Made by a program: the position numbers and the translations under genes. From assembly GCA_023376005.1 (NCBI GenBank), contig CM042147.1, positions 124,982,237 through 125,046,236 of the forward strand: a stretch of DNA of 64,000 nucleotides, written 5' to 3'. Source of the stretch: Doryteuthis pealeii (taxonomy: Eukaryota; Mollusca; Cephalopoda; Myopsida; Loliginidae). The notes below the pieces were generated by a model. The model did not search any database. It was not told the DNA's origin and saw only the letters and a program-made list of their open reading frames with translations. Shown in pieces: positions 18,480 through 28,185 of this stretch. Positions within the stretch are counted from its first letter, which is position 1. Every line of letters starts with the position of its first letter.

Positions 18480-19260
18480 CAGTGGGGAAAAATGATTTGA
18501 TATACGAGGAGATTGAGTTACGAACAGAACGAATTAAACTCGTAAGTCAAGGTACCACTGAATACTTAAAAGGTACTTCTACTATAAAACACGTATCATC
18601 GCATACGAGGAGTGCCACAGACTGTTCATGTCTGAAGCCACCCTGGCGCAACATCTTGAAACCAAGAGATCAAGAAGAAAGCACGGCAACAAAACAGTGG
18701 CACATCAACATCTTCAGGGACAGCCTTCACATGCGACATTGGTAGTCGAGAATGTTTTTCGAACATTGGACTTTACAGTCACAGGAGGCGCAGTAACTTC
18801 AGGGGCACAAAAACTATATTATAGTCTTCCGAAACTGAAATGCCAGTGAACTATAAGACACGTATCATCGCTTATGAGGAGTGCCACAGACCCATAGCGC
18901 CCTCGCTTCAATCGAAAGACATCTTCATCCCACCCTCTGAATCTGCACCGAGGTGTCGACACGTTCAGAGCGGGTTTGTGATTTATTATAACGTTTTATT
19001 TCCCCTATCCTCCTCCCCCAACTGCAATCCGCACCTCCAAGAATCAGGGGGCCATAAAACCAATGACCCGTGACTAGAATCCCAGAGACCATTTTAATTG
19101 CCCACGTTTTTACCAGTGTTCGGGCCAGGCGGCATACCATTCCGCGGAACTTCAAAAGCCGACGCCTGCCGACCGGAGGAACGTCTCACTCCGGCCGAAG
19201 GTCGACTTATACTTGCCCTGAATCAAAAGCATTTGCCAAACGAAGCTTAGCTTAAAGATT
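18480..19260. other. Moderately GC sequence with internal direct repeat; no gene recognised
   Basis: ACACGTATCATCGC plus a following GAGGAGTGCCACAGAC occur twice (about 18590 and 18860), a ~40-bp direct repeat. An 87-codon frame (18482-18745) is open in both copies but has seven amino-acid differences and few silent ones, so coding is doubtful. Copy B: 51130-51905. Confidence 0.45.
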
Positions 19261-20130
19261 GGCACAAGGTCATAGCACGCAATGAGAATCGAACACGCTA
19301 GCTATGCTTAACCATTGCCCTACACAAGGCACCCGCTTAGTAGCATTAGAGTAGGCACTGCAAAAATTGCCTTAAAATTCGTATTTTACAAAATAGATTT
19401 AACCCTCCTGATTGAAAAGAAAAATTACCAAAAATCAAGGGATTATCCGATTTTAATGAAATTCTCAGTGTTGATTCATCAATAAATAAATTTTATAGTG
19501 CAAAAAACATATTTTGTAAAATATGGATTTTACGTCATCTTAGGCAGAGTTTACGGCCAGGTTTAGGATATAGTTGAGCAAAATTGACCGGTAAAATAGT
19601 TTAGCATGTAATAAAGATAAATTACATGTGTAATATTATTTTGCTTCTTTCTTTTTTTTTTTTTTACTGATGCTTATTATGTCACTACTTTTCGATTTAG
19701 ACAAAAATTTGACCTTAAATAATCGATTTATTTAATTTTAATTCATTTTTAAAATAAAAACGAGCCAACATTTTGGCAGACCCAACATTACAGTCATTTC
19801 TTAAGCTTTGGCACAAAGACAGAAAAATAGACCCCAGTGAGAAACAAACTCACTATCTGAGCTCGTTAGTTCTTATACCACACGTGGCAGTCACTTAGTG
19901 GCATTACAATCATTTGTTTAGTTTAGTTCGATTTGGCACAAGGACAAAAAAATAGACCCTAGTGAGAATCGAACTCACTAGCTAAGCTCGTGTAATGTCA
20001 CGCGTGGCATTACAGTCATTTCCAGAGCTTAACTCGGTTTGGCACAAGGTCGGAAAAATGGGGCGACAGCGAGATCCGAATTGACTAGCTTAATTCGTTA
20101 GGTATTACACAGCACAAGATGCCTATATAT
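19258..20130 (-). repeat. Four diverged tRNA-like units on the minus strand
   Basis: Reversed B-box-like words (GAGAATCGAAC, GAGAAACAAAC, GAGAATCGAAC, GAGATCCGAATT) each follow GGCACAAGG-type words and precede reversed A-box-like stretches (for example TTAACCATTGCCCTACAC). The units lie at about 19258-19340, 19805-19895, 19930-20015 and 20035-20125. They look like scattered SINE heads of one family. None folds as a good tRNA. Copy B: 51907-52780. Confidence 0.6.
19375..19760 (-). repeat. Dispersed AT-rich element, inverted relative of 30345-30645
   Basis: The reverse complement matches 30345-30645 in order: AAATTTTTGTC, CATAATGAGCATCAGTAA, TAATATTACACATGTAAT. The outer part also resembles 31190-31290 (CAATAAATAAATTTTATA, TTATCCGATTTTAATG). 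An old interspersed repeat of unknown class. Confidence 0.6.
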
Positions 20131-20184
20131 TGTCATTGTAGGGTGATAAATAAATGCTATTCGTTAAACTTTCTTTAAAGAAAT

Positions 20185-20595
20185 AATGGTAATCTGAACA
20201 TTAGCAACATAAATGAAAGTAACCTCTCCTTGTTTATTGCACTTTGAGGAAGCCATATGTTTTGGTCGGCCATTTTCATTTCCCCATAAATCTACACTGA
20301 AAATACTAATTTGTTCGAATCAATACAACTGCATGTTTTAACACAAAAATATCATAAAATGTGTTCTTAATAACAATTAAGTTAATTTCAAATAATGCGC
20401 AAGAACAATTAAGAACACATTTTATGATATTTTCGTGTTAAAACATGCAGTTGTATTGATTCTAACAAGTTCATATTTTCAGTGTAGATTTAAGGTGAAA
20501 TAAAAATTGCCGACCAAAGCATATGGCTTCCTCAAAGTGAAATAAGCGAGGAAAGGTTACTCTTATTTATGTAGCTAATGTTCAGATTACCGAAA
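20185..20595. repeat. Large palindrome, ~186-bp arms
   Basis: Arms 20185-20370 and 20409-20595 are inverted copies with few mismatches (AAGAACACATTTTATGATA in the right arm mirrors the left), with a 38-bp spacer. Transcripts would fold into a hairpin of about 185 bp. Also in copy B (about 52835-53250). A fold-back transposon is likely; no coding. Confidence 0.88.
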
Positions 20596-20794
20596 TAATG
20601 ATTTTATCTTCGAGAAATCCGGCTGTTCGTTGGTTTCTTTAACTGCAGATCTACCGCTTGAGATACAGGAGCTTTTATGGATACTAGAAAATTATAGTGA
20701 AACATCGAAGAAACAATAGAATTTTAATAAAAATTTAAAAAATAAAAATATTTTTGTTCATTTGAAAATCATGGATTTTTCCGTTTCTCTAATG

Positions 20795-21125
20795 AGATAA
20801 CTACGTCCCGTCGGAGGGACAGAATACTCTGACTGTATCCCTTACAGAGGATTAAGACCCTTCCTAACTCCCAAAAGGGGTGTTGGTTGGTTGGTTGGTT
20901 TTTGGGGGCATGTTTTGGGTCAGTTTATGCCTAAAGCGTTTATGTTTTATTCATTCTTGTTGGGTATTCAAAAATTGTTTAACCCATTATTAAAGCATTT
21001 TTTAATTCATCTTTTGGTACTCTTCGCGGAGAACCGCCCCGGCTTCCTGCTTCAAAAAACGCTAGCCGGTGGCTGCTGAAAAAAACACCAGCTACGACTG
21101 AAGTCCGTAGCCGAAGCAGTGTCAC
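20795..21125. repeat. Mixed dispersed-repeat fragments
   Basis: GTCCCGTCGGAGGGACAGAATAC and a (GGTT)n run (20883-20901) resemble pieces of the 24.8-27.3 kb repeat cluster. A short GC-richer stretch with CGCTAGCCGGTGGCTGCTGA follows. No gene. Confidence 0.45.
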
Positions 21126-21140
21126 TTGCAAAAACAAATT

Positions 21141-21144
<4 letters not shown>

Positions 21145-21176
<32 letters not shown>

Positions 21177-21245
21177 GAGGTTTAGAGTTAGTTTAATGGG
21201 AAAATAAATAATTTGGGCTGTTTTTTCTGGGTCACCCTATATACA
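21145..21245 (+). mobile_element. TTAGGG-bearing MITE end
   Basis: Starts with GGGTTAGGGTTAGGG-type units, then GAGGTTTAGAGTTAGTTTAA, AATAATTTGGGC and CTGGGTCACCCTATA. The order is the same as in 16680-16798, but the left terminal repeat is replaced by other sequence. Copy B: 53790-53895. Confidence 0.65.
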
Positions 21246-21960
21246 GGCTGATTTTTTTATTTTTGAAATTCGGTCGTATTTATTTAGAAATAAGCGCCAA
21301 TTTTTAATTAATTTTTAATTAAAATGAAATGAAATTACTGAAAAACATATTTTAAAGGGGGGGGGGGTAAAATAATTACATTTTCTTGTCGATAAAACCC
21401 CTGGGTGTTGGCTTACTTTTAACGCCTTCAAACCACTAAAAAAAGTTATTTGTCGATAAAAACGCCTTCAAACCGCTAAAGAAAATATTTTAAATAGTAG
21501 GATGTAAAATATTTACATTTAATTGTCGAGAAAAGAATTGGGGGTGGTAAAATATCGCTTCAATATAGCATTAACTTTTCGGGAAAAACGCCTTCAAACA
21601 CATTGGGAGTTCAATAGTTGGGCGGGTTGGATTTTCAGCCGGCACCGCTTAGCGTTTTTAGGCCAGGACGCATTTATGCAATAATATCCCCTATTAAGGT
21701 CCCATAAATCTGTTTTAAAAATCATTTGTGTTTGATGCCCTGTCAAATACAAATCATTTTTAAACAGATCTATTTGAAACTATGTACAAAGAAATAATGT
21801 CCTATATTATTTTTCACCGATCACCCGGTGCCATATGTGCTATTTTTTTTTTTTTTTTTAATTTAACGTACAATTTTAATGTTATTTTATTAGATGAAAT
21901 AATGTCAACCACTACTACTTAGGTTGATGCAATATTTCGCAGCGATATATTTTGGGCGAT
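21246..21960. other. AT-rich unique sequence with short internal duplications
   Basis: AACGCCTTCAAACC(A/G)CTAAA occurs twice in succession (about 21420-21480) and once more near 21585. Homopolymer runs G (21358-21367) and T (21843-21860). Copy B lacks about 85 bp corresponding to 21650-21735. Confidence 0.5.
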
Positions 21961-22005
21961 ATTAAGGAAATCTTAGAAGTGGGTTTGAGAAGGAGAAAGA
22001 TATAC

Positions 22006-22237
22006 AAGTTATGTCAAAAAGAAGTATCGAGATTTTCGGTACTTTTTGACAGACCTTGTATTCTGAAAAATTAACGTCCCATTCATTCTTCATTTCTATC
22101 TTGGTAAATACAGCTTTAAGATCTGTACTTTTTGACACACCTTGTATTCTGAAAAAAATTAACGTTACATTTATTGTTAATTTATATCTTGGTAAATACA
22201 GTTTCAATCTCGATACTTTTATAACACACCCTGTATA
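22006..22237. mobile_element. Mariner-type MITE-like repeat
   Basis: Alternating ends GTCAAAAAGAAGTATCGAGA and TTTTTGACA(C/G)ACCTTGTATTCTGAAAAA with an interior near-duplicate unit (TTTCTATCTTGGTAAATACA and TTTATATCTTGGTAAATACA), finishing at CACACCCTGTATAAAGGG. Same family as 15045-15290. Copy B: 54577-54808. Confidence 0.6.
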
Positions 22238-22314
22238 AAGGGCGCGAATAAAAGCGACAGGAGTTATCCAACTCTAGATGGGATCAGAATGTAAATATTT
22301 ACCATGTACCCCAC

Positions 22315-22868
22315 GTGAACAGGTTAGGCACAAGGCCCTATTAATGTGGGACCACCCACGAAACCGAAGCTCATGGGAGGCGGATGCAAAAAAAGTTGAT
22401 ACCATTGGCATTTCCCCTTCAAGAGGGGTCGCCTCAGGCACCGGGTAATAAACCCAGACATGCCCCTTTAAATCGAGGAGGCAGGTGTTGCCATGTGGGA
22501 TGGCCCCCTGGGATCAACGATGTTAACATGCGGTCCAGGACCGAAGCCACAGGACCCTCTGGTCGAAACCAGAGTTAGAGGTATTTGCCTCTCATCCCAC
22601 TTATGAGGGCGTGACACAAGGACAGTTTTATGTGGGCCCACTTACAAGCCGAAACTCATGGGTGATAGGCACAAAAAATGCGTTGATCTCATTGGCATTC
22701 CCCCTCAAGGGAGGTGCCTCAGGCACCGGGCAATAAATCCAGACTTGCCCCTTTAAAACGTGGGGGCAGTTGTTGCCTGGGGTATAGCCTCATGGGATCA
22801 ACGATGTTAACTTAGGCGGTCCAGGACCGAAGCCACCGGACCTTCCGGTCGAAACCAGAGTTAGATAT
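22315..22868. repeat. Two tandem ~275-bp GC-richer units
   Basis: Units 22315-22577 and 22609-22868 share GTGGGNCCAC, GAAAC(C)GAAGCTCATGGG, CCGGGTAATAAA-type, GGGATCAACGATGTTAAC, GGTCCAGGACCGAAGCCAC and GGTCGAAACCAGAGTTAGA. They are much GC-richer than their surroundings. Also tandem in copy B (54890-55150, 55180-55425). Function unknown; no shared open frame. Confidence 0.75.
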
Positions 22869-22869
22869 G

Positions 22870-23335
22870 TTGAACATATCTACATACTAAGTATTTACCA
22901 TGTACCCCATGAGGCCAGAATGTGATAAAAGGTCGATTTAATGTAAACTTTCCAGTGGGGTCCGGTGCATTTGGGGTTGAAACAATTGCCCAGTTCCATC
23001 GGCTGCGAAATAAAAGAGGCGACAAAAGAAAGACCGAAAGGCAAATTGGAGAAAGCAACGACGAAGCATTATTATAAAACATTAAAAGAAATGCAAAAAT
23101 GAAAAAAAGAAACAAAAAAATGTTCTTGGCAAAAGAAAAAGGAAGAATTAGAAAAAAGGGGGCTGGGTGGGTGAGTGGGAAGGGCTTCGCAGAATTTGCC
23201 ATTTGGCGTCTCAGACAATTTGTAAGAATTTTCCCAAAAGAGGGAGACGTTAATTTGACGCTCATGTAAACACTGATAGACATTCCAGATGTAAGGGGAG
23301 TACGGCTATATCTTCGCGTGTGTACACGCCTCCCC
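22870..23335. other. Unique sequence; 158-codon minus frame not supported
   Basis: A minus-strand frame (22861-23337) is open in copy A but its middle is driven by A-rich sequence (23085-23160). In copy B the same region breaks into several frames through small deletions. Treated as non-coding. Confidence 0.5.
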
Positions 23336-23340
23336 ATTCC

Positions 23341-23342
23341 CC

Positions 23343-23404
<62 letters not shown>
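23341..23404. repeat. (CT)n-(CTAT)n microsatellite
   Basis: CT repeats followed by CTAT repeats. Copy B (55893-55950) has a longer CT tract and almost no CTAT. Confidence 0.95.
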
Positions 23405-23620
23405 CTTTGTGTGTACATGAAATCATGCGTGTACACATGCACTACTTGATTCTTATAGTAATTAACTGATTTTAGATTTATCTGGCACAGGCCACAATAG
23501 GGAGAGATCCATTGGAGATCGAACCCACTACGCAACGTATTATTAGCATGCATCAAAAGTATTTTCTTTCTGTTTTTGCAAATATTACTTCCTAGACACA
23601 GTTAAACTATCACTGATTCT

Positions 23621-23672
23621 ATTCTTCTTCTTCTTCTTCTTCTTCTTCTTCTTCTTCTTCTTCTTCTTCTTC

Positions 23673-23715
<43 letters not shown>
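23621..23715. repeat. (TTC)n-(TTA)n microsatellite at LINE 3' end
   Basis: About 55 bp of TTC repeats then about 40 bp of TTA repeats, directly against the 3' end of the R4-like LINE fragment (minus strand). Copy B: 56174-56262. Confidence 0.95.
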
Positions 23716-24339
23716 TCTTCTTTTTGAGTTTTCACATCAGCATTAGCTGATGGTCTTTCACTGGAGTCTGAGTGACAGCAAGTCTCCTCAGGTCTCCAGG
23801 ACTCTTCTGAGTATTCTGGTAAATTGCAGCAGTGCAGTGTTCTGGATGGTATCAATATTTTCTCTGATTTACAGACTTTCCAAACCCTTTTCCAATCATT
23901 TTAGGACCGTTCCAAGTGCACCAACTACAATTGGTATCACTTTCACTTTCATATTCCATAACTTTTTCAGTTCTCTGGCAAGGTCCAAGTATTTGTCCAT
24001 TTTTTCATTTTCCTTTAGCTTCACCTTGTGATCTGTTGGAACTGCAAAATCCATCAGTTGACAAGTTCTTTCTTTTTTGTTAATCAACACTGGTCTTCTT
24101 GCTGGGATAAGGTGATCCGTTTTTATTTCAAAGTCCCAGAGAATTTTATGTGTTTCGTTCTCAAGAACAGATTCAGGTTCATGCATATACCATTTTGTTG
24201 TATGGTCAAAATTTAACTTTTTGTATAATTCCCAGTGGATCACCTTCCCAATCCAGGCGTGTCTAGTTTTGTACTCCCGATGCGCTAGTTTACTACATTC
24301 GCATAGTACATTGTTTACGGTCTCATCTCTATTACCGCA

Positions 24340-24341
<2 letters not shown>
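23716..24341 (-). pseudogene. R4/Dong-like LINE, C-terminal fragment (copy A)
   Basis: The minus-strand frame 23896-24340 encodes a cysteine/histidine motif (CGNRDETVNNVLCEC…H) followed by TDHLIPARRP, then CQLMDFAVP and KMDKYLDLARELKKLW. This is the arrangement of the zinc knuckle and restriction-like endonuclease end of R2/R4-type LINEs. A two-residue loss removes the Asp of RPD that copy B keeps. The downstream part continues in other frames to a 3' UTR ending at the (TTA)n tract. Both ends abut TTA repeats (to 23715, from 24339), consistent with the TAA-microsatellite target known for Dong. 5'-truncated and inactive. Confidence 0.75.

Positions 24342-24387
<46 letters not shown>
24339..24387. 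repeat. (TTA)n microsatellite
   Basis: TTA triplets between two R4-like LINE fragments. In copy B the equivalent tract is 56674-56718. Confidence 0.97.
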
Positions 24388-24540
24388 CTTCACTCAATGA
24401 GAGATTTTCATACTACCTCCCTTGGTGGTTCACTGGAGAATGAGTGACAAGTCTGCTCAGGTCTCCAGGCCTCTTCTGAGTATTCTAGCCGAACTCAACA
24501 ATGCTGTAGTTTGGATGGTCTCGATCCTGAAGCTCTTTAG
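24388..24540 (-). mobile_element. R4/Dong-like LINE 3' end fragment
   Basis: Contains the family 3' words TGGTTCACTGGAGAATGAGTGACAAG, CAGGTCTCCAGG and TCTTCTGAGTATTCTAGC, reading 3' to 5' away from the TTA tract. A second, older insertion beside the same microsatellite. Copy B: 56720-56872. Confidence 0.65.
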
Positions 24541-24750
24541 TAAACATATCAAACGTTGTAATACTTAAATTATTATACCGTGTTATATACACAGTAACCG
24601 CTAGTTTAGATTAATGGTATATTTTTTCTAAACCATGCAGAGGAAAATGTGGAATAACCCAATGTTAGAATTTTTGACAAGATATTTCGTCATCCGTTGC
24701 AGGGAAATCATCGTGTTATATACCCCTTTGCATATCAGGTACATAAATGT

Positions 24751-24753
<3 letters not shown>

Positions 24754-24797
<44 letters not shown>
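24754..24797. repeat. (GA)n microsatellite
   Basis: Pure GA repeat. Copy B (57082-57127) has a short GA tract followed by (GACA)n instead, so the repeat unit differs between the copies. Confidence 0.95.
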
Positions 24798-24800
<3 letters not shown>

Positions 24801-25384
24801 AAGGGTAGGGATTTGTTTAGTTTGTTTTGTTTTACGGCATGTCAATCTCGGTGGGTCATTTAATGCCGACAAAGTTTTAAAATAAATGCATTCTTAATGG
24901 ATACTCAGTTTTTTATAAACATTTTCTCTATTTAACCTATAGATAGGACCCTAATAGATACTACCACTCCGGGTCAGAGTAGACCAGAAAGCAATGGTGG
25001 TGAAGAGGTGCTCCACATTCTCCAGACCTCCAGAACTGGACCCTCACCATCAGATACAGTTTAACCTCATTCTCAGGACATGAAGACCCTCAGCCACCAC
25101 CTTCTAGCACCCATATGATAAAAAGGGTCGGGGCTTGCCATGAGGGCAATTATATAGGTGCTACGGCTTGACGCGACCAGCCGATTGATCAGAGGGGCCT
25201 CTCCTACCGACCGTTTAGCCCAAGTATGGGCCAAAGTGGAGTGTTGCATGTCATTGACTGCTTAGCCACCAGGACTCCATTCTTAAGCATTACGGGTCGT
25301 CACTCACAGTCAACAGGTGGCCCCATTGGAGGTGTCTTACCCCTCTGCAGAGGTGCAGTCGGTGTATTCTAAATCCCCAGCCGA

Positions 25385-26130
25385 CAGGGCTGAAAAACGG
25401 AGATGATGAGATGTATTCTTACTTTTCTGCTTGTTCTTACTTGTTCCTGGCATCTTCCTCTGGGCTGATTCCTTCTTCTTCCGGACCAGAAAGAACCCTC
25501 AGCCCAAAAGGATTCTAACCACGCAGTGAGAGGTCGGCATCTTAAGAGCGAGGACACTAACGTCTGCTCTCGCTGACTGACTGCCAAAATTTGCTTAACT
25601 AACTTAATTTCTTTTCACGCGCCTTCCCTTGTCGGAAGTCGGGGGTCAAGTAAAGGTTAACTGTTGTCAATAACTCTAACAGCTAACGGTAACTTTCCAT
25701 TTACTCCCCCCCACACACACACTATTTAAATTTTCAACAAACTTCAATTCAAAAATCTAACTACACTTTTAGATTCGTAGGCTACGTATGGACGATAAAT
25801 CAATTGCTTCCTCTTCCTTCATCATCAGCACCATCATCATCTAAGAACTGTGCTGAATCACTACACGGTTCATTGTTAAAATCAAAAAGCCCCAAACATG
25901 TAAGGAATATTCTAGAATACCAGGTGCTGGTGAGATCATATTAACCAGCGTTGGGCATAAATAGTCTGATCATTTTTAATGTAATTAATTTTTCTAATCA
26001 ATGTCATTCTTTATTCTAAAATGGAATGAAAGCCGATCGAATATCAAAATTAACAGACTTCCGTTTTGCCTATGCTATTCAAAGGAAATATAATGAAATC
26101 AAGAGTTACGTTACAAACGCCGATCGTTGC
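25385..26130. other. Unique sequence; no gene recognised
   Basis: Ordinary sequence. Copy B has a ~75-bp block (about 57828-57900) absent here, ending at CCCAAAAGGATTCTAACC. A trinucleotide CATCAT patch lies near 25820. Confidence 0.45.
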
Positions 26131-26298
26131 AGGGTGGTTGGTTGGTTGGTTGGCTGGTTGATTGGTTGGATTTTACGGCATGTCAACCCTTGTTTGGTTA
26201 TTTTATGCCGAAGATTTTTTTTGTTTTATTCATTCCTGTTGGGTATTCAAATTTGTAAAAACTCATTTTTGAAACATTATTTTTTTATCTATTTAACC

Positions 26299-26496
26299 TA
26301 GGGATCACCAAACTTTTTTCACAGTGGGCCGGATAATTGAAAAAAATAACGAGCGCGGGCCACATTATTATTATGTTCAATACTTGTTAGCCCGTACCGT
26401 AGGTTTTAACAAACAAATTCAAGTACCGTCGGCGGTCTTGATAAAATGCCTTTGCGGACCGGATCTGGACCACGGGCCGTAGTTTGGTGACCTCTG
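26299..26496. mobile_element. hAT-type MITE with 8-bp target duplication
   Basis: Ends are TAGGGATCACCAAACTTTTTT (left) and, inverted, CAGAGGTCACCAAACTACGG (right). They are flanked by identical 8-bp duplications ATTTAACC (26291-26298 and 26497-26504). Inverted CACCAAACT ends with 8-bp duplications and an inner GGGCCG/CGGGCC are typical of hAT MITEs. 198 bp, no transposase. It is in copy B at the same site (58713-58910), so it inserted before the copies separated. Confidence 0.9.
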
Positions 26497-27415
26497 ATTT
26501 AACCCATTGATGGGACCCTAGCAAGTGCTATCAGTCCGGTTAAGGTTGGACATGGATGATAGAGATATTCTATACTACAGAGCTCCAGAATTGGTTAGTT
26601 GAATGGTTGGGTTTTACGGCATATCAACCTATTGGGTTATTTTATGCCGAATACGCGTGTTTTATTCATTCTTCATGGGTACACCACTCCGGGTCAGAGT
26701 GCATTTTGGGAGTAATGGTGATAAAGTGATGCTCCACATTCCCCAGACCTGAAACCTCACCATCAGATAGAGTTTAACGTCATTCCCAGGACATAAACAC
26801 CCTTAGCCATCGCCTTCTATCACCCATATGATAAAAAGGGCTGGGAATTGACATAAGGGCAATAGGGCTGGGACAATCGTATAGGTGCTAAGGCTAGGGG
26901 CCTCTCCGACCGCACGTTCCAGAATTGGAAACTCACCACAATATGAAGTTTAACGTCATACTCAGGACCCTAAGGCCTTCAGCTACCGTCTTCTAGTACA
27001 TATATAATAAAGAGGGTTGCGGGTTTGCCATAACAGCAAGAGTTATATAGATTCTAGGGCTTGACGTGACCATCCGACTGATCACTAGGTGGCCTCTCCC
27101 ATTATGTGTTTAGTCCAAGTATGGGTCAAAGTAGAGTGTTGCATATCATGAACTCCTAAAGCACCACGGGTCGATACCCACAGCCAACAGGTGACCCTAT
27201 TGGTGGGGTCTTACATTTCTGCAGAGCTACAGTCGACTTATTCTGCATCCCTAGCCGACAAGGTGGGATCATTGCACGATGCTTTTTTGAGAAAAAATAT
27301 TTTGAAAACTAATTCGCTCAAGGGGTGACTTTGCAAAAGAGAGTTAAATAGCGTATCTTAGTGACCTCTCCAACAATAAGCGCCTAGCACGTGCATTATC
27401 TATATAGCTTTATGG

Positions 27416-27690
27416 AAGTGCGTGGTGTAATGGTTAGAGTCATGGGAAATTGACTCGTCACCCCGAGTTCAAATCCTGGATGTGGTAATTGCTTCTCATT
27501 TAGCGCTAATACCTTTGGGAAAGGTATGAACACTTCTCTCCCTCCAGCTATGGATAAATAGTAGGACAGGCTGGGCTCTTTAACCTTGGTTAGGCAACCA
27601 GTCTAGGAGAAGGAAAACTCTGAATTCAAACCTGTTGAACTCCACACAAGAAATTGACCTTGTGTCACATCCTGCTCGTGCGGAGGGGTT

Positions 27691-27693
<3 letters not shown>
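27416..27693 (+). mobile_element. tRNA-derived SINE (family B)
   Basis: The head has A box GTGGTGTAATGGTTAGAG and B box CGAGTTCAAATCC about 35 nt apart, a convincing Pol III promoter. The body has AGCGCTAATACC…GGGAAAGGTATGAA, GATAAATAGTAGGACAGGCT and GGCAACCAGTCTAGGAG, and the end GACCTTGTGTCACATCCTGC…GGTTGG runs into (TA)n. Best-preserved family B copy. Copy B: 59809-60090. Confidence 0.88.

Positions 27694-27741
<48 letters not shown>
27692..27741. repeat. (TA)n microsatellite (empty site of the 60.1-60.3 kb element)
   Basis: TA tract between the SINE tail and AGACTAGGCAAGGTTC. In copy B the equivalent tract is interrupted by a ~200-bp tRNA-head hammerhead element. Confidence 0.95.
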
Positions 27742-27743
<2 letters not shown>

Positions 27744-27779
27744 CTTTGTGCCAGACTAGGCAAGGTTCATTAAATATAT

Positions 27780-28180
27780 TGGGTTGGTGGATAATTATTG
27801 CGGCTTTTCTTTAACAAATTCTATTCAACAAAAACAATAACAATCATCTCTTTTCAGAATGCGTTTCGAAAATCATATGCACATTCGTCACGTTGAAGTT
27901 TGAGTTTGAGTTTTGTTTAACGGCATATAAACCTCTGTGGGCCATTTAATGCCAGAAAAAGTTATTATGGAGTTTAGTCTTTAAAGTAGTGGCTTTATGG
28001 AGGTATTCAGTTATGTTTTGTTGGATTTTGTTTTTCTTTTTTTTCTTTTAGAAAATTTAAAATTTCTTCTGGGTTTGTATTTTTAAAGAGGTCTTTTAGG
28101 TTTTTTGTTTGATATTTGGTGCGGGTTTGTCTAAGGCTGTTACAATTTAGGAGAATGTGTTATTTGACACGTTATACTCT
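27780..28180. other. AT-rich unique sequence; no gene recognised
   Basis: Contains GAGTTTGAGTTTT and T-rich stretches and a TTTAACGGCATATAAACC word related to repeat D. No other signal. Copy B: 60358-60755. Confidence 0.4.
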
Positions 28181-28185
28181 ACCAC

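Larger units (their letters stand above)
24815..27265. repeat. Cluster of dispersed repeat D units
   Basis: Several related units each start with TTTTACGGCATGTCAA(C/T) and contain CACTCCGGGTCAGAGT, CCACATTC(C/T)CCAGACCT, ACCTCACCATCAGAT, ATGATAAAAAGGG and GACGCGACCAGCCGA-type words (about 24822-25385, 26135-26290, 26590-26925, 26926-27265). No coding frame is shared. Fragments in the opposite orientation occur at 4585-5340 and 32340-32870. Copy B: 57145-59665. Confidence 0.7.

Noticed and set aside
18482..18745. 87-codon frame kept in both copies as a gene
   Set aside because: Seven amino-acid differences against few silent ones between closely similar copies, no start context and no family recognised.
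22861..23337. 158-codon minus-strand frame as a membrane protein
   Set aside because: The hydrophobic middle comes from an A-rich stretch and the frame is broken by small indels in copy B.
25820..25845. CATCATCAGCACCATCATC as a ribozyme or coding His repeat
   Set aside because: Simple trinucleotide patch without paired stems or an open frame.
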